DNA of 64,000 bases from Campylorhamphus procurvoides (taxonomy: Eukaryota; Chordata; Aves; Passeriformes; Dendrocolaptidae), in contig WBMV01005967.1 of the NCBI GenBank assembly GCA_013396655.1, positions 8,706 to 72,705 on the forward strand, in the 5' to 3' direction. The translations under genes and the position numbers were made by a program. The stretch's first letter is position 1; every line of letters starts with the position of its first letter. This document shows, one piece after another, positions 53,701-64,000 of this stretch. The notes beneath the pieces were generated by a model. The model saw only the letters and a program-made list of their open reading frames with translations, was not told where the DNA came from and did no database searches.

Positions 53701-56700
53701 ATTTACAGAACATCCTCAACTCAGCTATGCCCTCCAGAAGGCTCCATCTTTTCTCTTTATCCTAACTGTTCCCTGAGAAAAAACCTATTCATTTGCAGTA
53801 TTGCATCTTTTGTATTTTAAAACCAAGTATTTCTTACGCACATCATTACAAGTAACGGCTCATATTATATTGAATAGATGGATATTCTTTAATTTGTGCT
53901 CTCTGCCCCTGTCCCACACGGAACGTGCTATCTCCTGAATATATCTACATGGAAGGCAATTTGGGATTGTTTGTCCTTTAAAACAAATGTATATATATTA
54001 TATTCTAATTTACAGATTACAAATTACTAGAATTACTATCTTGAAAGAACACCAAGGTCTGCGACTTAAATAAAATGTTTATAGAGTATTATATCTGTAA
54101 TACATATTATTTCCTAACAGTACTTCCACTTAAAAAAGAAAATATACATACACATATATATGTAAGAAAACTTGCACACATGCAACAAGAAGTCAAATTT
54201 AAAGCTGTATTTTCTGTAAATTCACTCTTTTCATTATGTCTTTGCAATATTTTTATATGGCTTGCAGAACCTACTTGGGTTTTTGTCTTGGTCCATGCCT
54301 TGTTCATGTGCCTCCTGCCATTCCCAACACGTTTCACAGTAAGCACGGATCTGCTCCAAGAGATGGAGCACACGGATTTCCCGTCTGCCTCGCTTATCAT
54401 CAGGCTGGGAGTGAATGATGTTATGCAGTGCAGCGCTGGCTCTGGCACGGGCCTCTTTACTACCACGAGAGTTTCCTAACAAGACAGAGTCTTTATCGTT
54501 GCCATGTAAAAGCTGGATGAGGAGAGGAAGACATCCAGACTGACGCATGGCTATGCAGCTGTCTTGGGAGCTAGACATTGCTAGCAATGTTCTTGACATG
54601 TCATCTTTATCATGAGTACCAAGCATTGATAACAATGAATACACCATTTCCACCTGCAGGTCAAATGATTTTAAAAACAGAGTTATGTTTTAAAAATACA
54701 CATTAACTTAAAATGAAATTTGAATGGCACATATGAACAAAAAAACCTCTTATTTAATGGTGCAAAAAATGTTGCTATTTAGAAATAATTAAATGCTATT
54801 ACTATTTCAGCACTCATAATCTTAATAAATTTCACTTACTGGTTAAGTGGCTGGAAGTGGGTGGTAGCTGTGTGTAACTGTATTAATCTACAAGACCAAT
54901 AGCAAAGACTTCCACATTTCCATTGCACAAAAAGATTAAACAAATATACTAATGAAAGTGTTTCAGTTTGGGAAAACAAAAATGCCTTTGAAATTAAATC
55001 TGTCTTTAAAAAACCATGTTCTGTATGAATCAGACTTTATTATAGAGACTTTTTTGGTGCTGAACTGCTATGTGATATTAAATACAATTATTCTAGACAA
55101 AGGATAAGAATTATTACATGAATTTTTAATTTACACTATGTTAAAAAAAATCTGACATCCATGTAGTTAAAGTTTTCCTTTAATATACATCAAATTAACT
55201 GATAATTTTCTGTTAGGATGACTGACTGGTATATGGACCAGATTATTTAGAGCAAATGCAAAACTAAAGGGTTAAATTAATATTTTTTCAGTTTTACAGG
55301 AATAAAACCAGTAAAGCAAACAAATGCTTATGTACCACATATAAAACACTGAGCATTTGTCCAATTAAATCAAGCCATGAAAACCCAGCATTACCAATTT
55401 AACTTGGAGTAATGAAATTTCTCATTAAAAATAGCAATTTTTGAGTGATTCCCTTGGCTGTCACGTAATATTGTGGTCAATGCACTGTTTGGTTTTTATT
55501 CCCATTCTTCAGTAATAGCTTTCAATCAAAAAATGCATTTGATTCTTCTAGCCAACTTTAAGTAGAATAACAGGATGTAGAAGATGATTTTTGATACTAC
55601 CTATAAAGTCCAAACTCCTAAAGCGAAGATGAACAGGAACATTCAAAGTCAAAACACAACATAGAGAAACTATCAAAGGGAATTGTAAAGATGCAGTGTG
55701 GGTTTTTCTTTACAATATACTAATTGAGGAAGAAATGAGACTTTAGCCCAATTGGCAAAGTTTTTTACTAATAACTAGACCCTACCAGGGAATGATTTCA
55801 TTTGGTATCTTCAGGGACAATTCAAATGTGTGTACACACATTTAGTTATAAAAAAATTGAACAGCAGCAGATAGAGTAAGCAACAAGTCTGGTAACATTT
55901 ACCTCTCATAACACTATAGGATTGCTGAGGCAATAGAAAACTCAGAATCTGTGAAACTGTATGACCACATGCAAAACCCTCTGAAATAGAAGCCAATTTT
56001 GTGACAGTGTAGCATCCCAATTTGGAGTTCCTATTTTCCTGGTCTGAGAAAAATCAAATATAGCATTAAAACAAACTGCTTTGATTCTTAAAGGAGAGTG
56101 AATTTAATCTGATTTATGCATATCCTTTGGCAGATATTTCAACTGGCAGCGATAATCCACTGTTAGTTACATTTGGAAGGTAAAGTCTTTGCCAGAGAAT
56201 AAAGCTTAAGAAACCACCAAAATCAGGCCTCTATGTTGCAGCAAATATATTACAGGAAAATGTAAAAAAAAAAACCCCAAAACCCCATAAAAATTCTGTT
56301 TGTCTGTCTCTGTAAACACACACTGCCCACAGACTCATCTCTTTCTGCATCTCTAAATGCATTCCTTTATTTAGAATCTCTTTCCCTTCCGCTCAGGCAT
56401 TAATATTAAGCATTTCCTCCCCCACAGCACACTCTGTTCAACCTATTTCTTTGCCTGTATCCTTCCACAGTCAATCCCATTCCCTGCCTCCAGGGCTTTC
56501 CCACTGTTTGCAGCTTTGGGGAGTTCTACAGTTTGCAGTGAAAAGTTGCAGTCAGACAGATGAGCTGATGTCACCTCCACTTAGGATGTGCAGGACTGAA
56601 ATGACAACATTTTTAACTTTCTCTTAACAACTTTTTTAAGGCCCAAAGCAATGAATACTATGTCAAGCTAATAGATTTGGCTTCCTAGAGGACTGGGCTC

Positions 56701-59700
56701 AGCACACCATCCATAGTATCCATCCCGCTGCTGATTCCAGAGGCAGTATGAGATCCAGAGGTTCATGGATTTACCCTTTTCTTCCCCTCTCTTTTCATGC
56801 TGCACTTATACTTGGAGTGCAGTCTTTTGTAGGCAAACACTATGAAGGCCTTACATAATCTTTTTCCCCATTTACTTCCTTGGCAACTGCATTGTTTTTA
56901 TGGATTTGGACTCTGCAAAAGTATATGAAGAAGTGCTCTTAAAGAGGCTAATTTTCATCATTGATTACAAATCAACACCACAAGGTCTAAGACTCCTGTA
57001 ACTTCTAAAAATAATTTTTTCCTTACTGTAACAACTCTTAACTGATCATCAGCAAGTTAAAACAAGCAGAACAAAAAAAACCCACAAAAAACCCCAAAAC
57101 AAAACAAAAAAACAGAAAAGGGATTTCTGTGCATATTATTTTATAAGTTGAAAAAATATTGTAAAATTTTAACTTCATAAAATTACTATGTATGGATAGA
57201 TTTTTCAGCTAATATTAGTACTACTGGCAGAAACAATGAGGTTATTGTATTAGTAAAAATGTAGCATTAGCGACCTGTGGTTTGTAATCTTCGGTTACCT
57301 TGGTACCCAGATGACTTGTCAGTCTGCGAGGAACAGAATAGTTACTACTAGAGCTCATTACACTGGCTGTCTCGTGGTCCATTCGAGCAGCAGAACCCTA
57401 CAAATTTAAACAACAACTCAGCATAAAACAAAGTCTGAGGGAAGAAACAACAATCACCTAATTCAGTTTCAGCACTGGATGAATTTACTGACAGTAATGA
57501 ACTGTCAGCTTACTTCTGTTGAGTTGGGTCCTCTCTGTCCCTACATAACTTAAAGGTCACTGTTAAACCCAGTTTTATTGACCATTTTTCCCAAGATTTA
57601 GTCTCACTAGAATTGTATTTTCAACTGCACTAATTTATAATTACTATTATCACCAAGAAGAAGTGGCCTTTGCAAAAAACTGAATAATAATTTTTACAGA
57701 GAGTAAAAAAAAAAAACACAGCCTCAACTTTTATGTCAGATTATGTAGTGGAATAAGATTTCACTTCTTTGGAACAAAACCATGTATGCAAGAACTGCCC
57801 TGTATGAAAAGAATGATCTGGACAAGGAGTGAACCTATTTGAATTATGAGTGGCTGAGTAATTATTAAATAAAAAACTATAAAATAATGCTGACACTACT
57901 TTATGTAATATTCCTAGAAATTACTGTAAATAGTATGCTCCTATCTGTATTAGCAAGACCCAAATACTAGCATCTTTGTCCTCTTTTAATATGCTTTGTG
58001 TATTTACATTTTTCCTTTGTCCACCACCTTTTATCCACTAATTCTCTTTATTTTTGGTGTTATTTTCTTTCTTTTTCTCTGCTTCCTGTCTGTGAAGTCT
58101 CCCTTTCTGTCACTCTCTTCCCATTTGCTTTGGGGAATTCAATAACTTATTTGTTTAGTGAACACTTATAGTATCAGAGCAGAGTTCTGCTGAGGCAGTC
58201 ACCATTCTTTCTTTGATCCCCTAAAAAAGCTAAAATCTGTTTATGAAATTATTGCCCTTATTTGCAGAACAATGTTTTCAAACTATATGGATCAGTGAAT
58301 ATAATTTTTTTCCAGTAAAAAAATATGCAACACACTGAAGAAAACTCCACAAAAGACATTTTGAAATAATTACTGTGTTTTCTATGTGCACCATAAGAAG
58401 GAAGAACAGTTTTCTCTGAGTATTTGCTGTTCATATACTTTAGCATCTTAAAGGTGAAGTTGAAAGAGACTACATGTGAAAGGTAGAAATAACACAATGC
58501 AGTGTTTGTATACACAAAAAAAAATCTAGTTATATTGGAATATGGAAACACACATTACTATACTCATTTCACTCTCCCATTTGAACCCAGAAGATCTGAT
58601 GCAGGTTCCAGAAGTACTATGCTACCAGAGTATAACTGGAATGATTTTAAGTCACACAATTTATTCCAATATACACTTCCTATGTAAACAAGCCCTTCTT
58701 TTCTCTGTTGACTACAGGAAAAAAATCAAAATCTGAAAGCTTAGAATGAAAATCACACTGGATTTCCTCAATTATTTACTTAAATAATGTGCAGTGCTAA
58801 GAATATGGGAATGAATTCCCAGATTTTAACACACAGCAATCCCTTCATATCACCTTGACCTCAAACTACATTCAAAGGATTAGAGGTTCAACATCATGTA
58901 CATGCCAGGATTCTCCACTATTAATCTCAGTATGAGGTTTTATCCAGGAAGGTAAAGACGACGTACATTTGGAGCACTACCTATTAAAATGCACCACAGT
59001 GAGGACAGAAATAGAAATACTTGTCTATCATTTCCCCCAAAATGTGTCAACTTCAATTCCAATAACTATTTCCTTCAGAGCCATCATGTCACCTTGCTAC
59101 TTGGAGGATGCCAGGGTGCCCAGTGAAATGGAACCACATTTATTACTGGCTCCTAAAAACTGCAGTGAAAGAACTAGCAGAAGGTGCATGGCCATTCACA
59201 GAAGAGAATGGGAAATGACAAGGAAATGCTGCAAAGGCCTTTTCTGTGTAGAACCTTCTCTTCCAAAATCTCCTCCTCTTTACTTTATATAGTTTTCTCC
59301 TTTTACACTTTTCTGTCTTTAACTCATTGTTTTACCAGGCTTGCTTTTACCCTGTCAATTTGGTAATTTTCCATCTTTTGTGAAGTATTTTCTTAAAAAG
59401 ATGGACAATCTGAACCAATCACTTTATAAATCTTGCAAAACAAAGGTTTGAAAATAATTTTACTTAGGCAGGAGGATAATGAGTGTAATGGAAAAGAGAA
59501 GACAGCTGAAAGATGGTGCAGAAAAGGACACAGTTGAATACTGAAAAATCCTGGACTCAGCTGACACTGTTTCAATTAACAGTCACTGAAAAACCAGTTA
59601 GAACCAAATGATTTGGTTGAAATTTTTTTTTTCAGGCCATTGAATACTGATTGCTCAAGTATATTGAGCTGGTTTATCAGAAATGAACGTCACGCCCAAT

Positions 59701-61164
59701 CCATTAAACCTTCTCTGTCTGGACTTGTACTGAAAGCAAATAATCCCCAGATGGCTGTTTTAACACAGATACAGTGCCCTGGCTCTGTCCACCTCCAGGA
59801 GAAAGGAATATGCATGTTTTATATATTTTTATAAGGCAAAGGTCAAAATTGTACAAATCCTCAATGTGAGGCCTCAAGTGAGGTACGAGTGAATCTTCCA
59901 TTTGCATAAGTCTGCCAAGACATGACAATTCCTTCTTCCTTCCTTCTCTGTAAAATACATTGTCTAGGAAAACTCCTAATTCATCCTCTGAAGATGGATG
60001 ATACAGCAACAATGCATCAATTATTTAAATACATTATGCTTTCAGCCCCCAAAGCAGTGCTGAACTATTTTCTTCCCAAACAATAAAGCTGTCATAGGAA
60101 TGAAGAGTCAGAGCCTCAATCAGACATGGATGATAAAATTTAATTCCAAATGGTGATCAAATGTATTTCAAAAGCAAAATTATGGGCTGTGCTTAATGTT
60201 TAATCAAGTGAAATATTCCAGCCAAACCAAAATTCTTTCTGATAAATCTTCTTGTACTAGAGATTTAAATAATTCTACTTCCCTAGAGTAGCAAATACAT
60301 TTTGCATATGAATTCAGCTATTAAATCTGTAGTGTGAAGTTTTAAGAACCCAAATTAGTTGTGCGAATGTCTCAGCTACAGTTAGAAATCATGAAGGGAA
60401 TGACCACCGTAAATAAAGAGTAATTTTAGCCAATGAGAGAAATCATAAATATTGATAAATATTGGTTTTAAAAGACAAATAAAGAATTTAATGCACACCT
60501 GAAAAATTTCACTAATAAAAGGAACATCAATGAAAGATTATTTAGAAGCATTTAAATAACCCTTCAGCCTGCTTCCAGATTAGCTCATTGATACTACCGT
60601 TTCAAAGCTTTAGATAAAACAGTATTAAAGAAACATTAATGATAAACCTGCTGTTTGGTTCGCTTTTTAAAAAGCACTGATATTACAGTGGTAATTTCTA
60701 AAGTGAAAATTTCAACAATTTTCCATAATTAAGTCACACTTCTAATATTACCATTCATCTACAGTAAAATACATTTTACACAGTCATTCTTGTTATCTCC
60801 TTCAAAGCATCAGGCTCATTAATCATTTAAACAAAGGAAAAATGCTCCCTGCATTACTGAATATTTATACATCACCTTACTAAAACATTTCCTTTCACTA
60901 AATACAATAAATTCCCTGCATATAGATGGAAAGAAGGAACACATAAATATTTCTTAAATGATTAGGCATGCATACACAGTACAGTAAATACCAACATGTT
61001 AAGTATCATACATCTCAAATATTTAATTATATTCAAAACAAACAAAATACTCTATTTACCTGACCAGTACTGCTAGCTGCCACGCTGATTTCTGCTGCTC
61101 CTTGACCTTCATTCTGCCTCTCTGTATCATGGGAACCTGCATCATGCTTGCTTTGAGGTGCTCT
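41219..61164 (-). CDS. APC: Adenomatous polyposis coli protein (APC), exons 7-15, N-terminal exons outside window
   Basis: APC scaffolds the AXIN/GSK3/CK1 complex that marks beta-catenin for destruction, and it binds microtubules and EB1. Nine minus-strand exons join in frame: 61060-61164, 57299-57397, 54275-54653, 53082-53177, 52149-52288, 50664-50741, 49008-49124, 48190-48404 and 41219-47774. They encode about 2594 residues, corresponding to human ~244-2843. Seen in order: armadillo repeats (exons 9-15 start), four 15-residue beta-catenin repeats, seven 20-residue repeats, three SAMP axin-binding motifs, a Ser/Pro/Arg-rich basic region, the SQIP EB1 motif and the C-terminal VTSV PDZ ligand. 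Lengths of the internal exons (105, 99, 379, 96, 140, 78, 117, 215) equal those I recall for human APC. The oligomerisation coiled coil lies upstream of the window. Frame intact; identity certain. Confidence 0.98.
47775..48189 (-). other. APC: APC intron 14
   Basis: A 415-bp intron, donor gtaggt, acceptor ctcaacaccag on the minus strand. Nothing else seen. Confidence 0.85.
48190..48404 (-). CDS. APC: APC exon 14
   Basis: A 215-bp exon encoding ESTLKSVLSALWNLSAHCTG through SLIATNEDH plus two bases of a split arginine codon. It covers armadillo-repeat sequence. Acceptor gttttcctag, donor gtaggt. Confidence 0.97.
48405..49007 (-). other. APC: APC intron 13
   Basis: A 603-bp intron with donor gtatcc and acceptor ttttcctag. 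No repeat recognised. Confidence 0.8.
49008..49124 (-). CDS. APC: APC exon 13
   Basis: A 117-bp exon, phase 0 at both ends, encoding VIASVLRNLSWRADVNSKKT to ALEVKK (39 residues, armadillo region). Acceptor cacattttgcag, donor gtatcc. Confidence 0.97.
49125..50663 (-). other. APC: APC intron 12, with a GC-richer block
   Basis: A 1.5-kb intron. 49590-49990 is distinctly more GC-rich than its surroundings and has open frames on both strands that match nothing I know; it may be an unrecognised repeat. 50478-50525 is A/C-rich low complexity. Confidence 0.6.
50664..50741 (-). CDS. APC: APC exon 12
   Basis: A 78-bp exon, phase 0 at both ends, encoding ATLCSMKGCMRALVAQLKSE then SEDLQQ. Acceptor cctaacag, donor gtaaga. 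Confidence 0.97.
50742..52148 (-). other. APC: APC intron 11
   Basis: A 1.4-kb AT-rich intron, donor gtgagg. No feature recognised. Confidence 0.7.
52149..52288 (-). CDS. APC: APC exon 11
   Basis: A 140-bp exon. Two leading bases complete a split glycine codon, then 46 codons encode GLQAIAELLQVDCEMYGLTN to FGDVANK. Armadillo region. Acceptor tattttcaaag, donor gtgagg. Confidence 0.97.
52289..53081 (-). other. APC: APC intron 10
   Basis: A 793-bp AT-rich intron, donor gtaaga. No feature recognised. The human gene has a rare alternative exon (10A) in this region; I did not identify a counterpart. Confidence 0.65.
53082..53177 (-). CDS. APC: APC exon 10
   Basis: A 96-bp exon. TG completes ATG (Met) split from exon 9, then PAPVDHQICPAVCVLMKLSF to HAMNEL and one base of the next glycine. 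Acceptor tctggatcag, donor gtaaga. Confidence 0.97.
53178..54274 (-). other. APC: APC intron 9
   Basis: A 1.1-kb AT-rich intron, donor gtaggt. No feature recognised. Confidence 0.7.
54275..54653 (-). CDS. APC: APC exon 9
   Basis: A 379-bp exon encoding 126 residues from VEMVYSLLSMLGTHDKDDMS to GMDQDKNP plus one base. It spans the start of the conserved armadillo region, including QDSCIAMRQSGCLPLLIQLL. Acceptor tgacctgcag, donor gtaggt. In humans part of this exon is alternatively spliced; that is not testable here. Confidence 0.97.
54654..57298 (-). other. APC: APC intron 8
   Basis: A 2.6-kb AT-rich intron, donor gtaacc. Low-complexity A/C-rich tracts at 56260-56292 and 57075-57120. No exon or clear transposon seen. 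Confidence 0.7.
57299..57397 (-). CDS. APC: APC exon 8
   Basis: A 99-bp exon, phase 0 at both ends, encoding GSAARMDHETASVMSSSSNY then SVPRRLTSHLGTK. Acceptor aaatttgtag, donor gtaacc. Confidence 0.97.
57398..61059 (-). other. APC: APC intron 7
   Basis: A 3.7-kb AT-rich intron, donor gtaaat. Open frames up to 107 codons (58969-59292 +, 59704-60012 -) show no recognisable protein. No transposon recognised. Confidence 0.65.
61060..61164 (-). CDS. APC: APC exon 7
   Basis: A 105-bp exon, phase 0 at both ends, encoding RAPQSKHDAGSHDTERQNEG then QGAAEISVAASSTGQ. The HDxERQNEGQG core is conserved with human; the flanks vary. Acceptor atatcaacag, donor gtaaat. It links the N-terminal coiled-coil region to the armadillo domain. 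Confidence 0.95.
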
Positions 61165-64000
61165 CTGTTGATATAAGAGTTTAGGAAATTACATACTGAA
61201 ATGAAGTACACTTTATCATTCAAAGCTTTCTGGACTGTGAACGTATCACTGCTGAGCCCTCACAAAGCCATCGAACAGCACTTTGCATTTCACAACCCTG
61301 AGCCTCAAAAATTAACAGCCGAGACTGTCTTCGAAAGACTGCAAGATGAAAGTGAAGCCCGTCCTCTGAGGATTACAGCCCTGCAAGACAAAGGATTCGC
61401 TGTGACACACACAACACCATTTTCCACCAGCTGTGCTCACATCCCTATCGGAAATGTAACAGAATTGGAGCAAACAACTGTCTGCTCTGCGCTGCCACGT
61501 GATCCCTGCATTTACTGGGGACTACGGACAGCACAGTTCAATTAAGCTTCGCATTCAAAGATGAGAAATTTCTGCATGAACAGAAGGATATCTGCACTGT
61601 AAGAGTCCTTCTAAATGTCAAGGACAAATCACAATGCAGGAATTGCCACTTTGACAGAAATAAAATTTATATAGCCTGATACCAATCCATCTAGTATTCT
61701 GTCAAAATAAATTTACCTGATGTGGCAAGCTTGGTACAGACAGGTTTCAGTTCCTTCAGGAAACCAGATTTTTATAAACAGACATGAAAATTATCCTGCT
61801 GTCCCTTCTACTGACAGGGCTCATGAGAACAATGAAAAATCAGGCCTTTAAATACGATTTCTTAATAAAGCATTTAGAGTAAATGAGCAGTTATTAAACA
61901 TGTGAAGTATCCAACATTATACATTAATGTGTTTAAAACATTTCAGGTTTTCATAAAGACAAGAATAATTCTGTCCATGGAAATGGCTGAAGTGTGGAGT
62001 TGAAAGCAGGATTATATTTCAAGTATTAGTCTTGTTGCCAAACCTCATTTTACAGACTCAGAGGCTACTACCTTAAGAGACAAAACAGTCTCAATTAATT
62101 TCTTTAGCTCAATTGGTATATTATACAGTTATGTGGCTCTGCAATGTTCTTGAGCAGTACAGGCTATACAGCATAGTCTGCCTTACCTCGCTTTAATGGT
62201 ATTTGACTTTTAGTAGAAAGATACTGCTCTTCAAGCTACATAACCCTGAAACATCTTTAGTTACCCAGTGATCAAACTCACGCAGTATCACTGACATAAA
62301 TAACTCTGTTTTGTTCATATAGTCTCAAACCCAGAAAATATTTAATGTTGAAGAGAATTTCAAAAACCAGTAATTAACTATAATACATGTGAAACAGAGA
62401 AACTTAAAAAATACATCTATAAAGTTTAACTCAAGGAAAAAGATATGTCAAAGAATGCAATAATATTACAGAAAGTTATGAGAAAGTTGGAAAAATTTAT
62501 GAGTAACATGTTTCTTAACACTGTATGTTTTGCCATAGAAAAGTAACCCCCAACAGGTTACTATTCTTTTAAATCTGATCTGTAATTTTAAAGCTCACCA
62601 TCTCTGTCATTGTGTATGAAATGATATGCTACTGATGCTCATACAGTAACTTTTCTATTCCCAGTACAAGAGGGGAGGCCCCAGTGAAGGTCAGCCCTTG
62701 CTGTGTGCTGAGTACAGTACAAGATATGCTGAATCTCTGTCTCACAACACTTTCAGTCTTGAATAAACTGTAATTACGAGTTTGACAAAAACTAGGTAGT
62801 AAAACTGCTGCAAGTATGTCCCCTCTTCACAGTGCCCTTCAACACTGACCACAGGACCTGTGGGTGAAAATACAGAACGTACCAACCACATCAGCAAGAA
62901 GCAGAGCGTGCACAGAGCAGCAGGCTCTGCAACCTCTGCAGCAGATGGAGAGTCCCCTGGGTCAAACAGCACCACCTGTTCTGAAGCTTGATTTTTCAGG
63001 AGGTGCAAGCTGAGTTTATAACCCCTGCCACTCCTGAATTCTGGCATCACACTACCAAAGTCAGTTTAACAGATTACCCTTGTCTGCTCTTGCAGCACAA
63101 TGGTGGGAGATTGCACATGAACACATTACATACTACAGGAATACAGAGCCACTCCCTCCATCTTGTTTGCCACGATTTGCTAAGTGATTCAGAAGTCAAC
63201 AATAACTATTACTTGTCAATTATTAATTTCCATATATTTTCTAGTAAAAAATTATAAACTCTAGCTATTTATGACATTTGCAGGCACAGTATGCCTTGAT
63301 TATTTTTGCTAAAACCAATTACAAGTAATTTTATCCACTGTTTTGTCAACATGATTTGCCAAAGCAGTCTCTCATATATTCATTGGGACATATATTCATT
63401 TTAGGCATAAACCACTGTTTCTCCCCCAGTATTCAACTACCCTTTTATTTTTCTGTGGGTTGAAAACTACAGATACCCTATTATTTTCTAGATACCAGAA
63501 AATGTGCATTTCACCATTACTTCATATTAAACACAATATACATATATGTGCTAATTAACACATGTAAGAAAGAGAACAATGCAACCAACAAAATTTTAAA
63601 AAAAAGTATAAATTTGAAATGTTTTGCTATAGTTGGGTAAAAGAAAAAGTCTAGTGAGTCAAATCCTTGAGAACATTTCTGTCCATCACAGTTTAAGGCT
63701 TGCTGAGCATAATCTCTGTAAAGAATAAATCCTTTACATTTTATCTACACCAACAGTGCCCAATGGAAATACTTCACATCTTTAAAATTATATGAATTAT
63801 GAAAGAAAGGCCTGTACCACTCTAACAAAGGCAAAACCCTACACTGAACACTTGACAAGAATTTGCTTTTTTCTTTTAAATGATTTCAGATTTTTACCTA
63901 ACAACCAAAAATTCTCTTTAGACAGTTTTAACTCTACAGTCAATTTCAAACCTTATTACAGAAATCTTGCAAAAAAACCTATTTTTTCATGAAATTTGAA
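61165..64000 (-). other. APC: APC intron 6 (partial)
   Basis: AT-rich sequence to the window end. I looked for exon 6 (human residues ~216-243) on the minus strand and did not see it, so the remaining 5' exons lie beyond the window. Open frames at 61201-61545 (+) and 62742-63050 (-) match no family I know. Confidence 0.65.

Noticed and set aside
54075..54479. 134-codon + strand frame over APC exon 9
   Set aside because: Overlaps APC exon 9 in antisense; the minus strand is the real coding strand.
61201..61545. 114-codon + strand frame next to APC exon 7
   Set aside because: Does not resemble a known protein and lies in an APC intron; no supporting splice sites.

Overview
This is a vertebrate nuclear genome window, most likely from a bird and probably a passerine. 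It has exon-intron genes with GT/AG splice sites, several CR1 LINE 3' ends typical of birds, and two endogenous-retrovirus LTRs of a type I associate with passerine genomes. It has no prokaryotic operons, CRISPR array or phage. Three conserved protein genes are identifiable: the last three coding exons of REEP5 (+ strand, 9805-16011), four of five coding exons of SRP19 (- strand, 23722-27008) and nine consecutive coding exons of the tumour suppressor APC (- strand, 41219-61164), including its 6.5-kb last exon. This is the vertebrate REEP5-SRP19-APC neighbourhood (human 5q22), read here with APC on the minus strand.

Layout. 1 to about 150 is CpG-rich and is probably the downstream edge of the REEP5 promoter island; REEP5 exons 1-2 are not found in the window. 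150-9804 is REEP5 intron with one CR1 fragment. 9805-16011 holds REEP5 exons 3-5, followed by a 3' UTR. 16.3-23.6 kb is the tail-to-tail interval between REEP5 and SRP19; it holds a CR1 3' end and a decayed ERVL-like provirus remnant (integrase fragment plus 3' LTR) next to another CR1 piece. 23.7-27.0 kb is SRP19. 27.85-28.02 kb is GC-rich and leads into a 581-base N gap (28021-28601) that probably hides the SRP19 promoter and exon 1. 28.6-40 kb is intergenic, with a long CR1 fragment, a probable solo LTR, an old CR1 relic and a small palindromic MITE-like element. 40.3-64 kb is APC: 3' UTR, last exon, then exons 14 to 7 (classical numbering) going rightward; the window ends inside the intron upstream of exon 7.

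The three genes do not form one pathway. REEP5 shapes tubular ER membrane, SRP19 is an assembly protein of the signal recognition particle, and APC is the scaffold of the beta-catenin destruction complex and a microtubule regulator. Their adjacency is conserved synteny, not an operon. All reading frames are intact where visible and the splice phases join correctly. I found no undescribed system. The items most worth a second look are the transposable-element relics, a 48-bp perfectly alternating purine-pyrimidine tract, a G14 homopolymer beside an SRP19 splice donor, and the altered DNA at the APC codon-1309 hot spot. Family identifications come from recognising the translated sequence and from memory of human orthologues; no database search was run.
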